Positions 1 through 6,350 are shown, counted from the stretch's first letter. The stretch: DNA of 7,312 bases from JAYQPQ01 sp038145405 (GCA_038145405.1 JAYQPQ010000073.1:1-7312); one strand, 5' to 3'. Notes: generated by a model not told the origin, from the letters alone. Translations and numbers: made by a program.

Positions 1-204
1 GAACATGGCCGGGTAATCCGGGTAGCAGCGCGCGGCAGTGACGCCCAGGTTCAAACCCGATTGACGACTGCGTTCCGGGTCGGACGAGAAGGCGCCGCAG
101 ACCAGTTCAAAGCGGTCATCGAGTCGCGCCGCCATGCGGTGCACGGCGCCAATAAAGGCACCCTCACCTCCCCCTACCATGCCGTATCGAATGCGCGCGG
201 ACAA
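1..204 (-). CDS. Gfo/Idh/MocA family oxidoreductase, N-terminal fragment (runs off left edge)
   Basis: The first 68 residues are present; the rest lies outside the window. They form the start of a Rossmann NAD(P)-binding fold. A hydrophobic strand (RYGMV) leads into the glycine-rich loop GGGEGAFIGAVHR at about residues 11-23, then a helix and a second strand (FELVCGAFS) ending in SSDPERSR. This loop and the AFSSDPERS stretch are typical of Gfo/Idh/MocA sugar dehydrogenases, which oxidise or reduce a sugar hydroxyl or carbonyl with NAD(P). The substrate cannot be read from this part. The chosen start is TTG at 202-204: an in-frame TAG lies directly upstream (205-207), and AGGGGAG (212-218) sits 7 nt before it. 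The first ATG (178-180) falls inside the nucleotide-binding strand and would destroy the fold. It is the last visible gene of the minus-strand operon, 23 nt after the permease stop. There is no signal peptide, so it is probably cytoplasmic. Confidence 0.88.
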   Translation of the reverse strand, partial: MSARIRYGMVGGGEGAFIGAVHRMAARLDDRFELVCGAFSSDPERSRQSGLNLGVTAARCYPDYPAMF

Positions 205-211
205 CTAACCG

Positions 212-218
212 CTCCCCT
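212..218 (-). promoter_or_regulatory. Ribosome binding site deciding the TTG start of the oxidoreductase
   Basis: On the minus strand this reads AGGGGAG, 7 nt upstream of the TTG at 202-204. It lies in the 23 nt gap after the permease stop codon. It supports the TTG start over the downstream ATG. Confidence 0.7.
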
Positions 219-227
219 GGGCCAGAA

Positions 228-1502
228 TCAAACCAGATCGCCGGTCGGTCGCGCTGCGCCCGCTTTGGCTTCGGTGGCCTCCGCACCGCGATCCTCGTCG
301 CGATCCTTGAAGACCAGCGCAAACAGCACCAGCACCACAAAGGCAAACACCGCCGGGAATCCCCAGATTGCCGCCCAATTGTGACCGCCCTCGATGACAT
401 TGGCGTCGTAGAGCTTGCCGGCTACCCAGTAACCAATCAGCATGCCCAGACCGTAGGTAGCCAGGGTAATTAGCCCCTGTGCCGAGCTCTTGTAGTGCTC
501 GCCAGCTTTGCGATCGGTGAAAATCTGACCAGAGACAAAGAAAAAGTCGTAGCACACACCGTGCAGCGCGATGCCCGTAATCAGCAGCACCATAGAGCCG
601 TCGTCACCGGCGGCGAATGCCAGATAGCGCAGTGCCCAGGCCGCCATGCCCACCAGCAGCGTAATTTTCATGCCGAAGCGCAAGATAAAGACTGGCAGCA
701 GCAGCATGAACAATACTTCCGACATCTGACCGATGGTCATGATGCCGGTGGCGTTGGGTACGCCGATTTCCACCAGGAAGGGGTTGGCGAACTGGTAGTA
801 GAACGCCAGGGGAATGCAGATCAGGACGGAGGCGATAAAAAACACCAGGTAGCTGCGGTCCTTGAGAATCTTCAGGGCGTCCAGACCCAGGATCTGGGCT
901 AGCGACGCGGTGTCGCCAGCGCGACGCACGGGCGGCGTGGCCGGCAGGGTGAAGCTGAACACACCCAACGCCAGCGATGCGGCTGCCGTCATCAGGAAGG
1001 TGTTGCGTAGCAGGCCGGACTGCACCGATTCCGCCGCATCCCAGGAAAATACGAAGCTGATCACCAGGCCGGCAATAATCCAACCAATGGTGCCCCACAC
1101 GCGAATCTGGCCGAACTGGCGTGCCGGATCGCTTAGTTGGCGCAGCGATACCGAGTTCACCAGCGCCAGCGTCGGCATATAGATGATCATGTAGCCCAGC
1201 ACCAGCGGATAGAAGGCGGAAAAATCTGCCGCGTTGGCCATCAGATACATCAGCGCGGCGCCGAGCAGGTGAATCAGACCCAGGATGCGCTCGGCGTTAA
1301 AGTAGCGGTCGGCAATCAGACCAATAATGAAGGGCGCGATGATCGCCCCCCAGGATTGGGTGGAATAGGCCACGCCGATCTGCGCGCCATCGGCCATGAG
1401 ATTGGTGGCCAGAAAGGTGCCCATGGTGACAAACCATCCGCCCCAGATGAAAAACTCCAGGAACATCATGAGGCTGAGCTGACTGTAGATTGTCTTGTTC
1501 AT
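228..1502 (-). CDS. MFS permease of the nucleoside:H+ symporter (NupG-like) family
   Basis: A 424-residue inner-membrane protein with about 12 hydrophobic segments from residue 8 to 398 and a charged C-terminal tail (about 399-424). Family marks are the aromatic first helix FFIWGGWFVTMGTFL (17-31), the loop GLIADRYFNAER (61-72, like the MFS A motif), FGQIRVWGTIGW (130-141), and the motif GVCYDFFFVSGQIFTDRKAG (315-334) followed by SAQGL. I know this combination from the Nuc_H_symport family (PF03825), named after E. coli NupG. Many homologues outside enterobacteria sit in sugar-catabolic loci with Gfo/Idh/MocA enzymes, as here, so the substrate may be a sugar or oxidised sugar rather than a nucleoside; that is inference. 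The ATG start has GGGGA (1510-1514) 7 nt upstream. It lies 15 nt after the quinoprotein stop and 23 nt before the oxidoreductase, so it is co-transcribed with both. Confidence 0.9.
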   Translation of the reverse strand: MNKTIYSQLSLMMFLEFFIWGGWFVTMGTFLATNLMADGAQIGVAYSTQSWGAIIAPFIIGLIADRYFNAERILGLIHLLGAALMYLMANAADFSAFYPLVLGYMIIYMPTLALVNSVSLRQLSDPARQFGQIRVWGTIGWIIAGLVISFVFSWDAAESVQSGLLRNTFLMTAAASLALGVFSFTLPATPPVRRAGDTASLAQILGLDALKILKDRSYLVFFIASVLICIPLAFYYQFANPFLVEIGVPNATGIMTIGQMSEVLFMLLLPVFILRFGMKITLLVGMAAWALRYLAFAAGDDGSMVLLITGIALHGVCYDFFFVSGQIFTDRKAGEHYKSSAQGLITLATYGLGMLIGYWVAGKLYDANVIEGGHNWAAIWGFPAVFAFVVLVLFALVFKDRDEDRGAEATEAKAGAARPTGDLV

Positions 1503-1517
1503 CCGTGTGTCCCCGGT

Positions 1518-3191
1518 CTATCGATAGAGTGTAAAGGCGTAGAGGCGATCGCCTGCAGCTACCAGCAGATACTGCTGGTCGTCCAGCATGTAGGTCTGCG
1601 GTGCGTTGCTGACGTTGCCAAGGCGCGCATGCCAGAGCGGCTCACCGGTGGCTGGATCGCGCGCCACAATGTTGCCACCGCGATCGCCGGAGAACAGCAG
1701 GTTGCCGGCGGTATTGAGCACGCCGCTGGCCAGTCCGCCGCCGCTGGCGGGGAACTCGACTTCCCAGGCAGTTGCACCCGTGGCGGGATCAATGGCCTTG
1801 AGGAAGGAGGCACCGCCTGTTCTCACCTCGCGTTTGCCGCCCAGGCCCATGGGGCCGCGCGGGTCGAGCTCAGTCAGGTAGTACATGGCCCAGGTCTCAT
1901 TGACCGGCGTGTAGAAAAGACCGGTCTCCGGGTTGTAGCTGGGCGGCATCCAGTTGGCCGCACCCTGGTTGGCGTTGGATACCAGGGCTCCGCCAACGTG
2001 GTTGTCCTTGTCGGGAATGCGCACCGGCTGACCCATGGCATTGAGCTCCTCTTCCGCCCAGTTGGCGGTGTCGGAGAACTTGCTGGTCAGCAGATGTTCG
2101 CCCCTGACCCGGTCCACCACAAAGAAGTAGCCGTTGCGCGCTGCCGTCATGGCCACCTTGCGCATCTCACCGTTGAATTCGATATCAGCGAGCACAGGTG
2201 TCTGGGCCGAGTCCCAATCGTGGGTGTCGTTGGGCGAGGTCTGGTAGTACCAGGCCATCTCCCCCGTATCCACGTCGATGGCGATCAGCGAACAGGTGAA
2301 GAGGGCATCCATGTCGCCGCGCGGACCGGCCACATAGGCCGGTTTGGGCTCGCCCGTGCCAAAGATATAGAGGTTGGTTTCCGGGTCGTAGGAACCCGGC
2401 ACCCAGGGATTGCCGCCACCGTGGCGGGCCGCGTCCAGGCTGCCCCAGGTTTCCAGGCCCGGATCGCCCTCGTTCATGGGCACGGTATAAAAGCGCCACT
2501 GCAGCTCGCCGGTGACCGGATCGAAGGACTGCAGGAATCCGGGCGCGTCAAAGTCATTCCCGGTGCCCACAATCACGTGGTCGCCGACCACAACGGGAGC
2601 GGTAGTGGAAAAATATTTTTCATCGAAGCTGGCGATCTCGGTGTGCCAAAGCTCCTCGCCAGTTTTGGCATTCAGGGCAATCAGGTAGTTGTCGGGCGTC
2701 TCCAGATACAGGGTGTCGTGCCACATGCCCATGCCGCGATTGCCGATGTGCGTGCCGCCGATGGACTTCCAGAAGTACTGCCAAAGCACGGTGCCATCGC
2801 GGGCGTCGACCGCCCAGGCATTGTCCGGTGCAGAGACATAGAGCACGCCATCTACCATCAGGATGGATCCCTTCACGTTGGTGCCGGGGCCAGCGAAAGC
2901 TACACCGTCACCATAGCCTCCGGTAAAGGCAGGTCGTCCCTGCGGGCCGGAAACCAACGGCGTGACCCAGGCCAGGGTCAGATTGCGCACGTTGGACTGG
3001 TTAATCTGGTCCAGGCCGCTGTACCGCTGTCCGCTGTAGTCGCCGGAATAAGTCGGCCAGGAATCCGGCGACGGATTCAGAATGCTGGACGGATCGAGGC
3101 CGGTCTGAGCCTGAAGATTGAGTGTTACGGCAGACAGCAGGATGACCAGGCTAAAAATACGCAAGTTGGGATTTGTCATTGTTCCGTTCAT
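1518..3191 (-). CDS. Exported PQQ-dehydrogenase-like beta-propeller quinoprotein with atypical cofactor site
   Basis: A 557-residue protein with an N-terminal signal peptide (about residues 11-28, likely cut after LQA), so periplasmic. The mature start WPTYSGDYSGQRYSGLDQIN (45-64) is the standard opening of PQQ-dependent methanol/ethanol dehydrogenases. Tryptophan-docking repeats of the form D-x-x-TG-x-x-x-W end at W137, W182, W232, W314, W476 and W520, as in an eight-bladed propeller. NRG (151-153) and NDTHDWD (321-327) match the active-site region. Differences are clear. There is only one Cys (C300), so the vicinal disulfide of methanol dehydrogenase is absent. The calcium-ligand Glu aligns with GNDFD (211-215), and the ligand Asn in the usual GTGN motif reads GTGE (E281). 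There is no fused haem domain; the partner is the cytochrome just upstream. The sequence resembles what I remember as the NCBI 'acido-empty-quinoprotein group A' family, but I could not verify this. Two starts are possible: 3191 (5 nt after the cytochrome stop, SD abutting) or ATG 3179, which shortens the n-region by four residues. Confidence 0.9.
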   Translation of the reverse strand: MNGTMTNPNLRIFSLVILLSAVTLNLQAQTGLDPSSILNPSPDSWPTYSGDYSGQRYSGLDQINQSNVRNLTLAWVTPLVSGPQGRPAFTGGYGDGVAFAGPGTNVKGSILMVDGVLYVSAPDNAWAVDARDGTVLWQYFWKSIGGTHIGNRGMGMWHDTLYLETPDNYLIALNAKTGEELWHTEIASFDEKYFSTTAPVVVGDHVIVGTGNDFDAPGFLQSFDPVTGELQWRFYTVPMNEGDPGLETWGSLDAARHGGGNPWVPGSYDPETNLYIFGTGEPKPAYVAGPRGDMDALFTCSLIAIDVDTGEMAWYYQTSPNDTHDWDSAQTPVLADIEFNGEMRKVAMTAARNGYFFVVDRVRGEHLLTSKFSDTANWAEEELNAMGQPVRIPDKDNHVGGALVSNANQGAANWMPPSYNPETGLFYTPVNETWAMYYLTELDPRGPMGLGGKREVRTGGASFLKAIDPATGATAWEVEFPASGGGLASGVLNTAGNLLFSGDRGGNIVARDPATGEPLWHARLGNVSNAPQTYMLDDQQYLLVAAGDRLYAFTLYR

Positions 3192-3196
3192 CCTTC

Positions 3197-4003
3197 TTAT
3201 TCTTCCAGGTTGACCAGGTAGGCTGTGACATTGTGAATATCGGCGTCGGAGTAGACCTCCAACAAATCCACGTGGGGCTGGAGCGGATCGGTGATCTCGA
3301 CCTGCGCTACCTGGGTTCTGCGGTTGAAAGTCTGTCGACTGCCGTCGGCCTTATTGATGCTGACGCGAAATTCGTCGACCGCATCCAGCTCGCCAACAAA
3401 GACGCTGCCGTCCCGGAGGCGAACTGTGGCCATGGTGGGCGAGGGCGATCCAGGCATAATCCAATGGGTCTGCAGATCGAGCGGATCGGGGAAGCGGGCG
3501 GTCAGGCCCTGCAAATCGTCGCGCAGAGAGTGGCACTGGGCACAAACCTGGTTGAAGTAGGCACGCCCGGCTTCAGCGTTGCCCACCACGATGGATTCCG
3601 GGACCAGGCGTGATGGATCCCTGCTTTCAAGTTCAAAGCTGTGCAGAAACTCGGCGATATCGGCAATTTGCGCGTCGCTGAGACTGAAGCCAAGCATGGT
3701 CGTGTTGGGCCGTCCCTCGCGAATGACCGGTCCGATGAGTTCGCCTTTCTGGTCGCGCTGCACCAGTTGGGAGCGCAGCAGACTGGGCCCACCATTGCCA
3801 CCGCGAGTATCGGCACCGTGGCAGAAAGCACAGGCGTAGCCTTCGTACAGGTCTTTGCCACGGGCAACGGCCTCGGCATCCACTGCGCGCTGCGGGTACG
3901 CCGGTGTGCGCTGAGCCTGGGCTTGGGATACGGCTATGAAACCCAGACAGAGAATCAAGGCCACAACCGCGAACGGAAGGTTGGAAGAGTTTCCTCTAAG
4001 CAT
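3197..4003 (-). CDS. Exported di-haem c-type cytochrome, likely electron acceptor of the quinoprotein
   Basis: A 268-residue protein with a signal peptide (hydrophobic core about 10-24, likely cut near AQAQ, 28-31). It has two haem c sites: CAFCH (58-62) with a plausible Met ligand at TTMLGF (M103), and CAQCH (154-158). The second domain is unusual. After WIMPGSPSPTM (181-191) it contains a beta-rich segment of about 45 residues (VRLRDGSVFVGELD and following, to about 237) before the final helix YSDADIHNVTAYLVNL. I know this architecture from cytochromes paired with PQQ-type proteins. Its likely role is to move electrons from the periplasmic quinoprotein to the respiratory chain. The start is ATG 4001-4003, with AAGGA (4013-4017) 9 nt upstream; a longer reading from a TTG at 4066 has no such site and puts 21 polar residues before the signal. 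The Cys in LILC does not fit a lipobox. It is first in the operon and ends 5 nt before the quinoprotein. Confidence 0.9.
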   Translation of the reverse strand: MLRGNSSNLPFAVVALILCLGFIAVSQAQAQRTPAYPQRAVDAEAVARGKDLYEGYACAFCHGADTRGGNGGPSLLRSQLVQRDQKGELIGPVIREGRPNTTMLGFSLSDAQIADIAEFLHSFELESRDPSRLVPESIVVGNAEAGRAYFNQVCAQCHSLRDDLQGLTARFPDPLDLQTHWIMPGSPSPTMATVRLRDGSVFVGELDAVDEFRVSINKADGSRQTFNRRTQVAQVEITDPLQPHVDLLEVYSDADIHNVTAYLVNLEE

Positions 4004-4114
4004 GTGAAAGCGTCCTTTGTCGTTATTCTGGATGGAGAATCCGGACTGCGCTAAGCGGACGAACAATCAGCTGGCGACCGATCACTGCCGGCTGATGGTG
4101 TTGTCTTATTCTCC

Positions 4115-4139
4115 CCTCTATACTCCCAATGTATACGAG
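4115..4139. promoter_or_regulatory. Candidate operator: imperfect inverted repeat CTC-TATAC-N7-GTATA-C-GAG
   Basis: The half-sites TATAC (4119-4123) and GTATA (4131-4135) are exact reverse complements separated by 7 nt. The dyad extends to CTC (4116-4118) and GAG (4137-4139) if one C (4136) is unpaired. It overlaps the best -10-like hexamer of the plus-strand genes and lies 18-22 nt before their start codon, where a repressor site would be expected. No regulator is encoded in the window, so the binding protein is unknown. Confidence 0.3.
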
Positions 4140-4142
4140 ATC

Positions 4143-4149
4143 AGGGGGG
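4143..4149 (+). promoter_or_regulatory. Ribosome binding site deciding the start of the Tat-exported isomerase
   Basis: AGGGGGG lies 1 nt before the ATG at 4151, too close to serve it, but 7 nt before the ATG at 4157 and 10 nt before the ATG at 4160. The start at 4157 is therefore preferred, removing two residues from the longest reading. Confidence 0.5.
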
Positions 4150-4156
4150 TATGAAA

Positions 4157-5197
4157 ATGATGAGCCGAAAAACACTTTCCAGACGCCGCTTTCTCGGCGG
4201 GCTGGCCACTTCGGTCGCCGGACTCTCTAGCGCCGGCCTCGCACCGCTGGGCGTGGCGCAAATGGCTGGCGGCAAGCCCAATTCGCTCATGCGTGGCGTG
4301 CAAATTGGCACCATCACCTACTCCTACCGCAGCATGCCGGACCAGAGCGCCGAAGCCATACTGGGCTATGTGCTGGATTCGGGTATCAATGCCATTGAGC
4401 TGATGGGCGAACCCGCTGAAGCCTACGCCGGCGCACCTGTCAGTCCGCTGGGCGCTGCCGAGCGAGGCCTATTGCGGCGAGCGCGCCAGCCGGAAAGCCT
4501 GACTGAGGATGAACGTCGGCAGATCAATGAAATACAGGCGGCACAAGACGCTTTCACGGCCGAACTCGCCAACTGGCGCGCCACAGTTTCCATGGACAAG
4601 TTTGTCGAACTGAAACAGCTCTATGCAAGCATGGGTGTGGGCATTTACGCCTGGAAACCGAGCGTGTTTGGCGCCGGCAATACCGATGCGGAAGTGTCCT
4701 ACGGCTTCCGCGTGGCCAAGGCCTTCGGTGCCTCGCATTGCACGCTGGAGCTACCCACCGATCCAGCGCAGAGCCTGCGTCTGGGTCGTTTGGCTGAGCA
4801 GCACGGTGTTTTCATTGCCTACCATACCCATCAGCAAGGCTCGATGACGGCTTTCGATACGGCTTTCGCGCAATCGGATTACAACCGCAGCAACGTGGAT
4901 CTCGGGCACTTTGTGGCCGGCGATGCCGGACATAACCCGATCGACTTCCTGCACAAATATCACGAAAAAATTGCCAGCGCCCACCTCAAGGATCGCCAAA
5001 CTCAGGCCAATGGTGCCGGCAATCTTCTTTGGGGAACCGGCGATACGCCACTGGTGGAAATTTTGCGTCTGACGCGCGATTCCGGCTGGACCTTCCCACT
5101 CACCGTAGAGCTGGAATACCAGGTGCCGGAGGGCTCGGATGCGGTGCGCGAAGTGCGCCGCTGCGTGGATTTCTGTCGCAACGCTCTGGAGTCCTGA
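4157..5197 (+). CDS. Tat-exported sugar (phosphate) isomerase/epimerase-like TIM-barrel protein
   Basis: A 346-residue protein that begins with a twin-arginine signal: SRRRFLGG (8-15) followed by a hydrophobic, Ala/Gly-rich stretch to about VAQ (33-35). It is thus probably exported folded to the periplasm. The rest matches the xylose-isomerase-like TIM barrel (PF01261, AP endonuclease 2 superfamily). Likely metal or active-site residues are E198 (LELP), H223/H225 (YHTH), D248 and H251 (NVDLGH), H276 with KD in HLKDR (276-280), and E318 (TVELEY). The length is typical of exported family members. Known relatives isomerise or epimerise sugars and sugar acids using divalent metal; some relatives process 3-keto-sugars or glycosides. 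A periplasmic location makes a phosphorylated substrate unlikely, so the usual name is probably misleading; that is inference. It is divergent from the cytochrome operon and precedes glucokinase by 52 nt. The start at 4151 is also possible. Confidence 0.88.
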   Translation: MMSRKTLSRRRFLGGLATSVAGLSSAGLAPLGVAQMAGGKPNSLMRGVQIGTITYSYRSMPDQSAEAILGYVLDSGINAIELMGEPAEAYAGAPVSPLGAAERGLLRRARQPESLTEDERRQINEIQAAQDAFTAELANWRATVSMDKFVELKQLYASMGVGIYAWKPSVFGAGNTDAEVSYGFRVAKAFGASHCTLELPTDPAQSLRLGRLAEQHGVFIAYHTHQQGSMTAFDTAFAQSDYNRSNVDLGHFVAGDAGHNPIDFLHKYHEKIASAHLKDRQTQANGAGNLLWGTGDTPLVEILRLTRDSGWTFPLTVELEYQVPEGSDAVREVRRCVDFCRNALES

Positions 5198-5249
5198 TCC
5201 GCCAGGAAGTCGTTCTGCTCGCCCTGACTGAGGCTGCGCAAGTTCTGCT

Positions 5250-6212
5250 ATGAGTCATCGTGTCGTAATGGATATCGGCGGAACCAACCTCCGCCTGGCG
5301 CAGCTCGACGAGGTCGGCGGGCTCACCCGGATTGAGAGCTGGCCCTGTTCGCGCTTCTCTGGACCTGCCGAAGCCCTGGCGGCCTACTTTCAGCAGCATG
5401 CTTTGCACGACGTGCGCCTCTGTCTGGCGGTGGCGTCCCCGGTGGAAGTCGACCCCATTCTGATGACCAACCTGCACTGGCAATTTTCCCGCCAGGATCT
5501 GGTGCGGTCGCTCGATCTGGCCCAGTTGCTTGTGATCAACGACTACCACGCTATGGGGCTGGCGGTAACGGCGCTTGCCGATGGCAGCCTGGTGCAAATC
5601 GGTGGCGGTCAACCCGACCTGGGCAAGCCTGCCCTCGTATGCGGACCCGGTACGGGCCTCGGCGTCAGCACCCTGGTTCCGGTTGGCGACAGCTGGTTGG
5701 TATTGCCGGGTGAAGGGGGGCATGTAGATTTCGCTCCCACCAATGAAACCGAGCAGCAAATCTGGAACTGGTTTCATGCGCGTTTTGGTCACGTCTCGGC
5801 CGAGCGCGTTCTGTCCGGTTCGGGGTTGGAGAATCTCTATCTGGCGATCAGCGAACTGCAGGGACAGCCGACGCTGTCTAAGTTGACCGCCTCGGAAATC
5901 ACCGTTCGCGCACTGACCGGGCAATCGGAAATATGTGTGGCGGCCCTCTCCCAGTTCTGCGCCAGCCTCGGTGCCTTCTGTGGCAATCTCGCATTACAGT
6001 TGGCGGCCTTTGGCGGTATCTATGTCACCGGCGGTATGGTGCCGCGCTTTGTCGACTTTTTGGCGGCGAGCGCCTTTCGTGCCCGCTTTGATGACAAGGG
6101 TCGCTACCGAAGTTATAACCAGCGCATTCCCACCTATGTCGTGACCCACCCCTATCCCGGCCTGCTCGGCGCCGCCGAATTTCTGAGCCAGAAACCCGGC
6201 CGTCAGCCCTAG
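5250..6212 (+). CDS. glk: Glucokinase (bacterial Glk family)
   Basis: A 320-residue cytoplasmic enzyme that phosphorylates glucose to glucose 6-phosphate with ATP. It has the same length class as E. coli Glk (321) and aligns with it almost without gaps. The phosphate-binding loop MDIGGTNLR is at 7-15, and the sugar-binding MTN at 72-74. INDYHAMGLAV (96-106) holds the catalytic base D98 (E. coli D100). GPGTGLGVS (132-140) is the second nucleotide loop. LPGEGGHVDFAP (152-163) and GHVSAERVLSG (180-190) hold the glucose ligands E155, H158 and E185 (E. coli E157, H160, E187). All key residues are intact, so it should be active. It is not a ROK-family kinase: the CXCGXXGC zinc motif is absent. The ATG at 5250 is the only reasonable start (in-frame TGA at 5229), but no good Shine-Dalgarno precedes it; GAGG lies 16 nt away. 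It follows the isomerase by 52 nt on the same strand and is probably co-transcribed. Confidence 0.95.
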   Translation: MSHRVVMDIGGTNLRLAQLDEVGGLTRIESWPCSRFSGPAEALAAYFQQHALHDVRLCLAVASPVEVDPILMTNLHWQFSRQDLVRSLDLAQLLVINDYHAMGLAVTALADGSLVQIGGGQPDLGKPALVCGPGTGLGVSTLVPVGDSWLVLPGEGGHVDFAPTNETEQQIWNWFHARFGHVSAERVLSGSGLENLYLAISELQGQPTLSKLTASEITVRALTGQSEICVAALSQFCASLGAFCGNLALQLAAFGGIYVTGGMVPRFVDFLAASAFRARFDDKGRYRSYNQRIPTYVVTHPYPGLLGAAEFLSQKPGRQP

Positions 6213-6218
6213 GGAACA

Positions 6219-6244
6219 CCCTGCGTAGCGCAGAGTGCGCAGGG
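6219..6244 (+). other. Hairpin just downstream of glk
   Basis: CCCTGCG (6219-6225) and CGCAGGG (6238-6244) are perfect reverse complements with a 12 nt loop, starting 6 nt after the glk stop. No T-run follows, so it is not a standard intrinsic terminator. It could stabilise the 3' end of the glk message. Confidence 0.35.
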
Positions 6245-6263
6245 CATCTCGCTTTGCGCTGAC

Positions 6264-6293
6264 GCAAAAAAAAGCGGGAGTTGCCTCCCGCTT
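6264..6293 (-). terminator. Intrinsic terminator of the carboxylesterase, possibly bidirectional
   Basis: A 9 bp stem, AAGCGGGAG (6272-6280) and CTCCCGCTT (6285-6293), encloses a 4 nt loop. Read on the minus strand, the stem is followed at once by a run of eight or more T, a textbook Rho-independent terminator about 57 nt after the carboxylesterase stop. On the plus strand the T-rich tract TTCTTTTTCTT begins only 7 nt after the stem (6301 on), so termination of the glk transcript here is possible but weaker. Confidence 0.85.
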
Positions 6294-6350
6294 GACCAAG
6301 TTCTTTTTCTTGTCAGGCCGCCACTTATTGGACTGTGGCTGGCATATGCG

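Larger units (their letters stand above)
4004..4156. promoter_or_regulatory. Divergent control region between the cytochrome operon and the isomerase-glucokinase pair
   Basis: About 150 bp without a credible gene lie between two divergent transcription units, so both promoters should be here. I cannot place a convincing sigma-70 promoter. TATACT (4119-4124) is a fair -10 for the plus strand, but TTGTCT (4101-4106) is only 12 nt away and no good -35 sits at 16-18 nt. The region contains an inverted repeat at 4115-4139 (listed separately), a purine-rich AGGGGGG just before the plus-strand gene, and AAGGA for the cytochrome on the minus strand. Confidence 0.6.

Noticed and set aside
1518..3191. 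Straight call as methanol or ethanol dehydrogenase (mxaF, xoxF, exaA)
   Set aside because: The vicinal Cys pair is missing and the metal-ligand positions appear substituted, so no such gene symbol is justified.
1137..3221. 694-codon open frame on the plus strand opposite the quinoprotein and the start of the permease
   Set aside because: It is longer than the real gene, but its translation is a shuffled Gly/His/Val/Arg-rich string with no recognisable domain. The minus-strand frame has a signal peptide, propeller repeats and operon spacing. It is an effect of high GC and codon bias.
3197..4003. Lipoprotein reading of the cytochrome from the Cys in LILC
   Set aside because: Position -1 to the Cys is Leu rather than Gly/Ala/Ser, and a normal signal-peptidase site (AQAQ) follows.
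4004..4066. Extended N-terminus of the cytochrome from a TTG at 4066
   Set aside because: No ribosome site precedes it and it adds 21 residues ahead of the signal peptide. ATG 4003 has AAGGA at 9 nt.
4101..4124. Sigma-70 promoter TTGTCT...TATACT
   Set aside because: The spacer is only 12 nt, too short for a functional -35/-10 pair; at most the -10 is used.
5100..5924. 274-codon open frame on the minus strand opposite glk
   Set aside because: No recognisable domain, and it lies entirely across glk and the end of the isomerase, both well supported by motifs.
6317..6343. Small hairpin GCC-GCCAC / GTGGC-T-GGC near the esterase stop
   Set aside because: Short stem with a bulge and no T-run; not distinguishable from chance.
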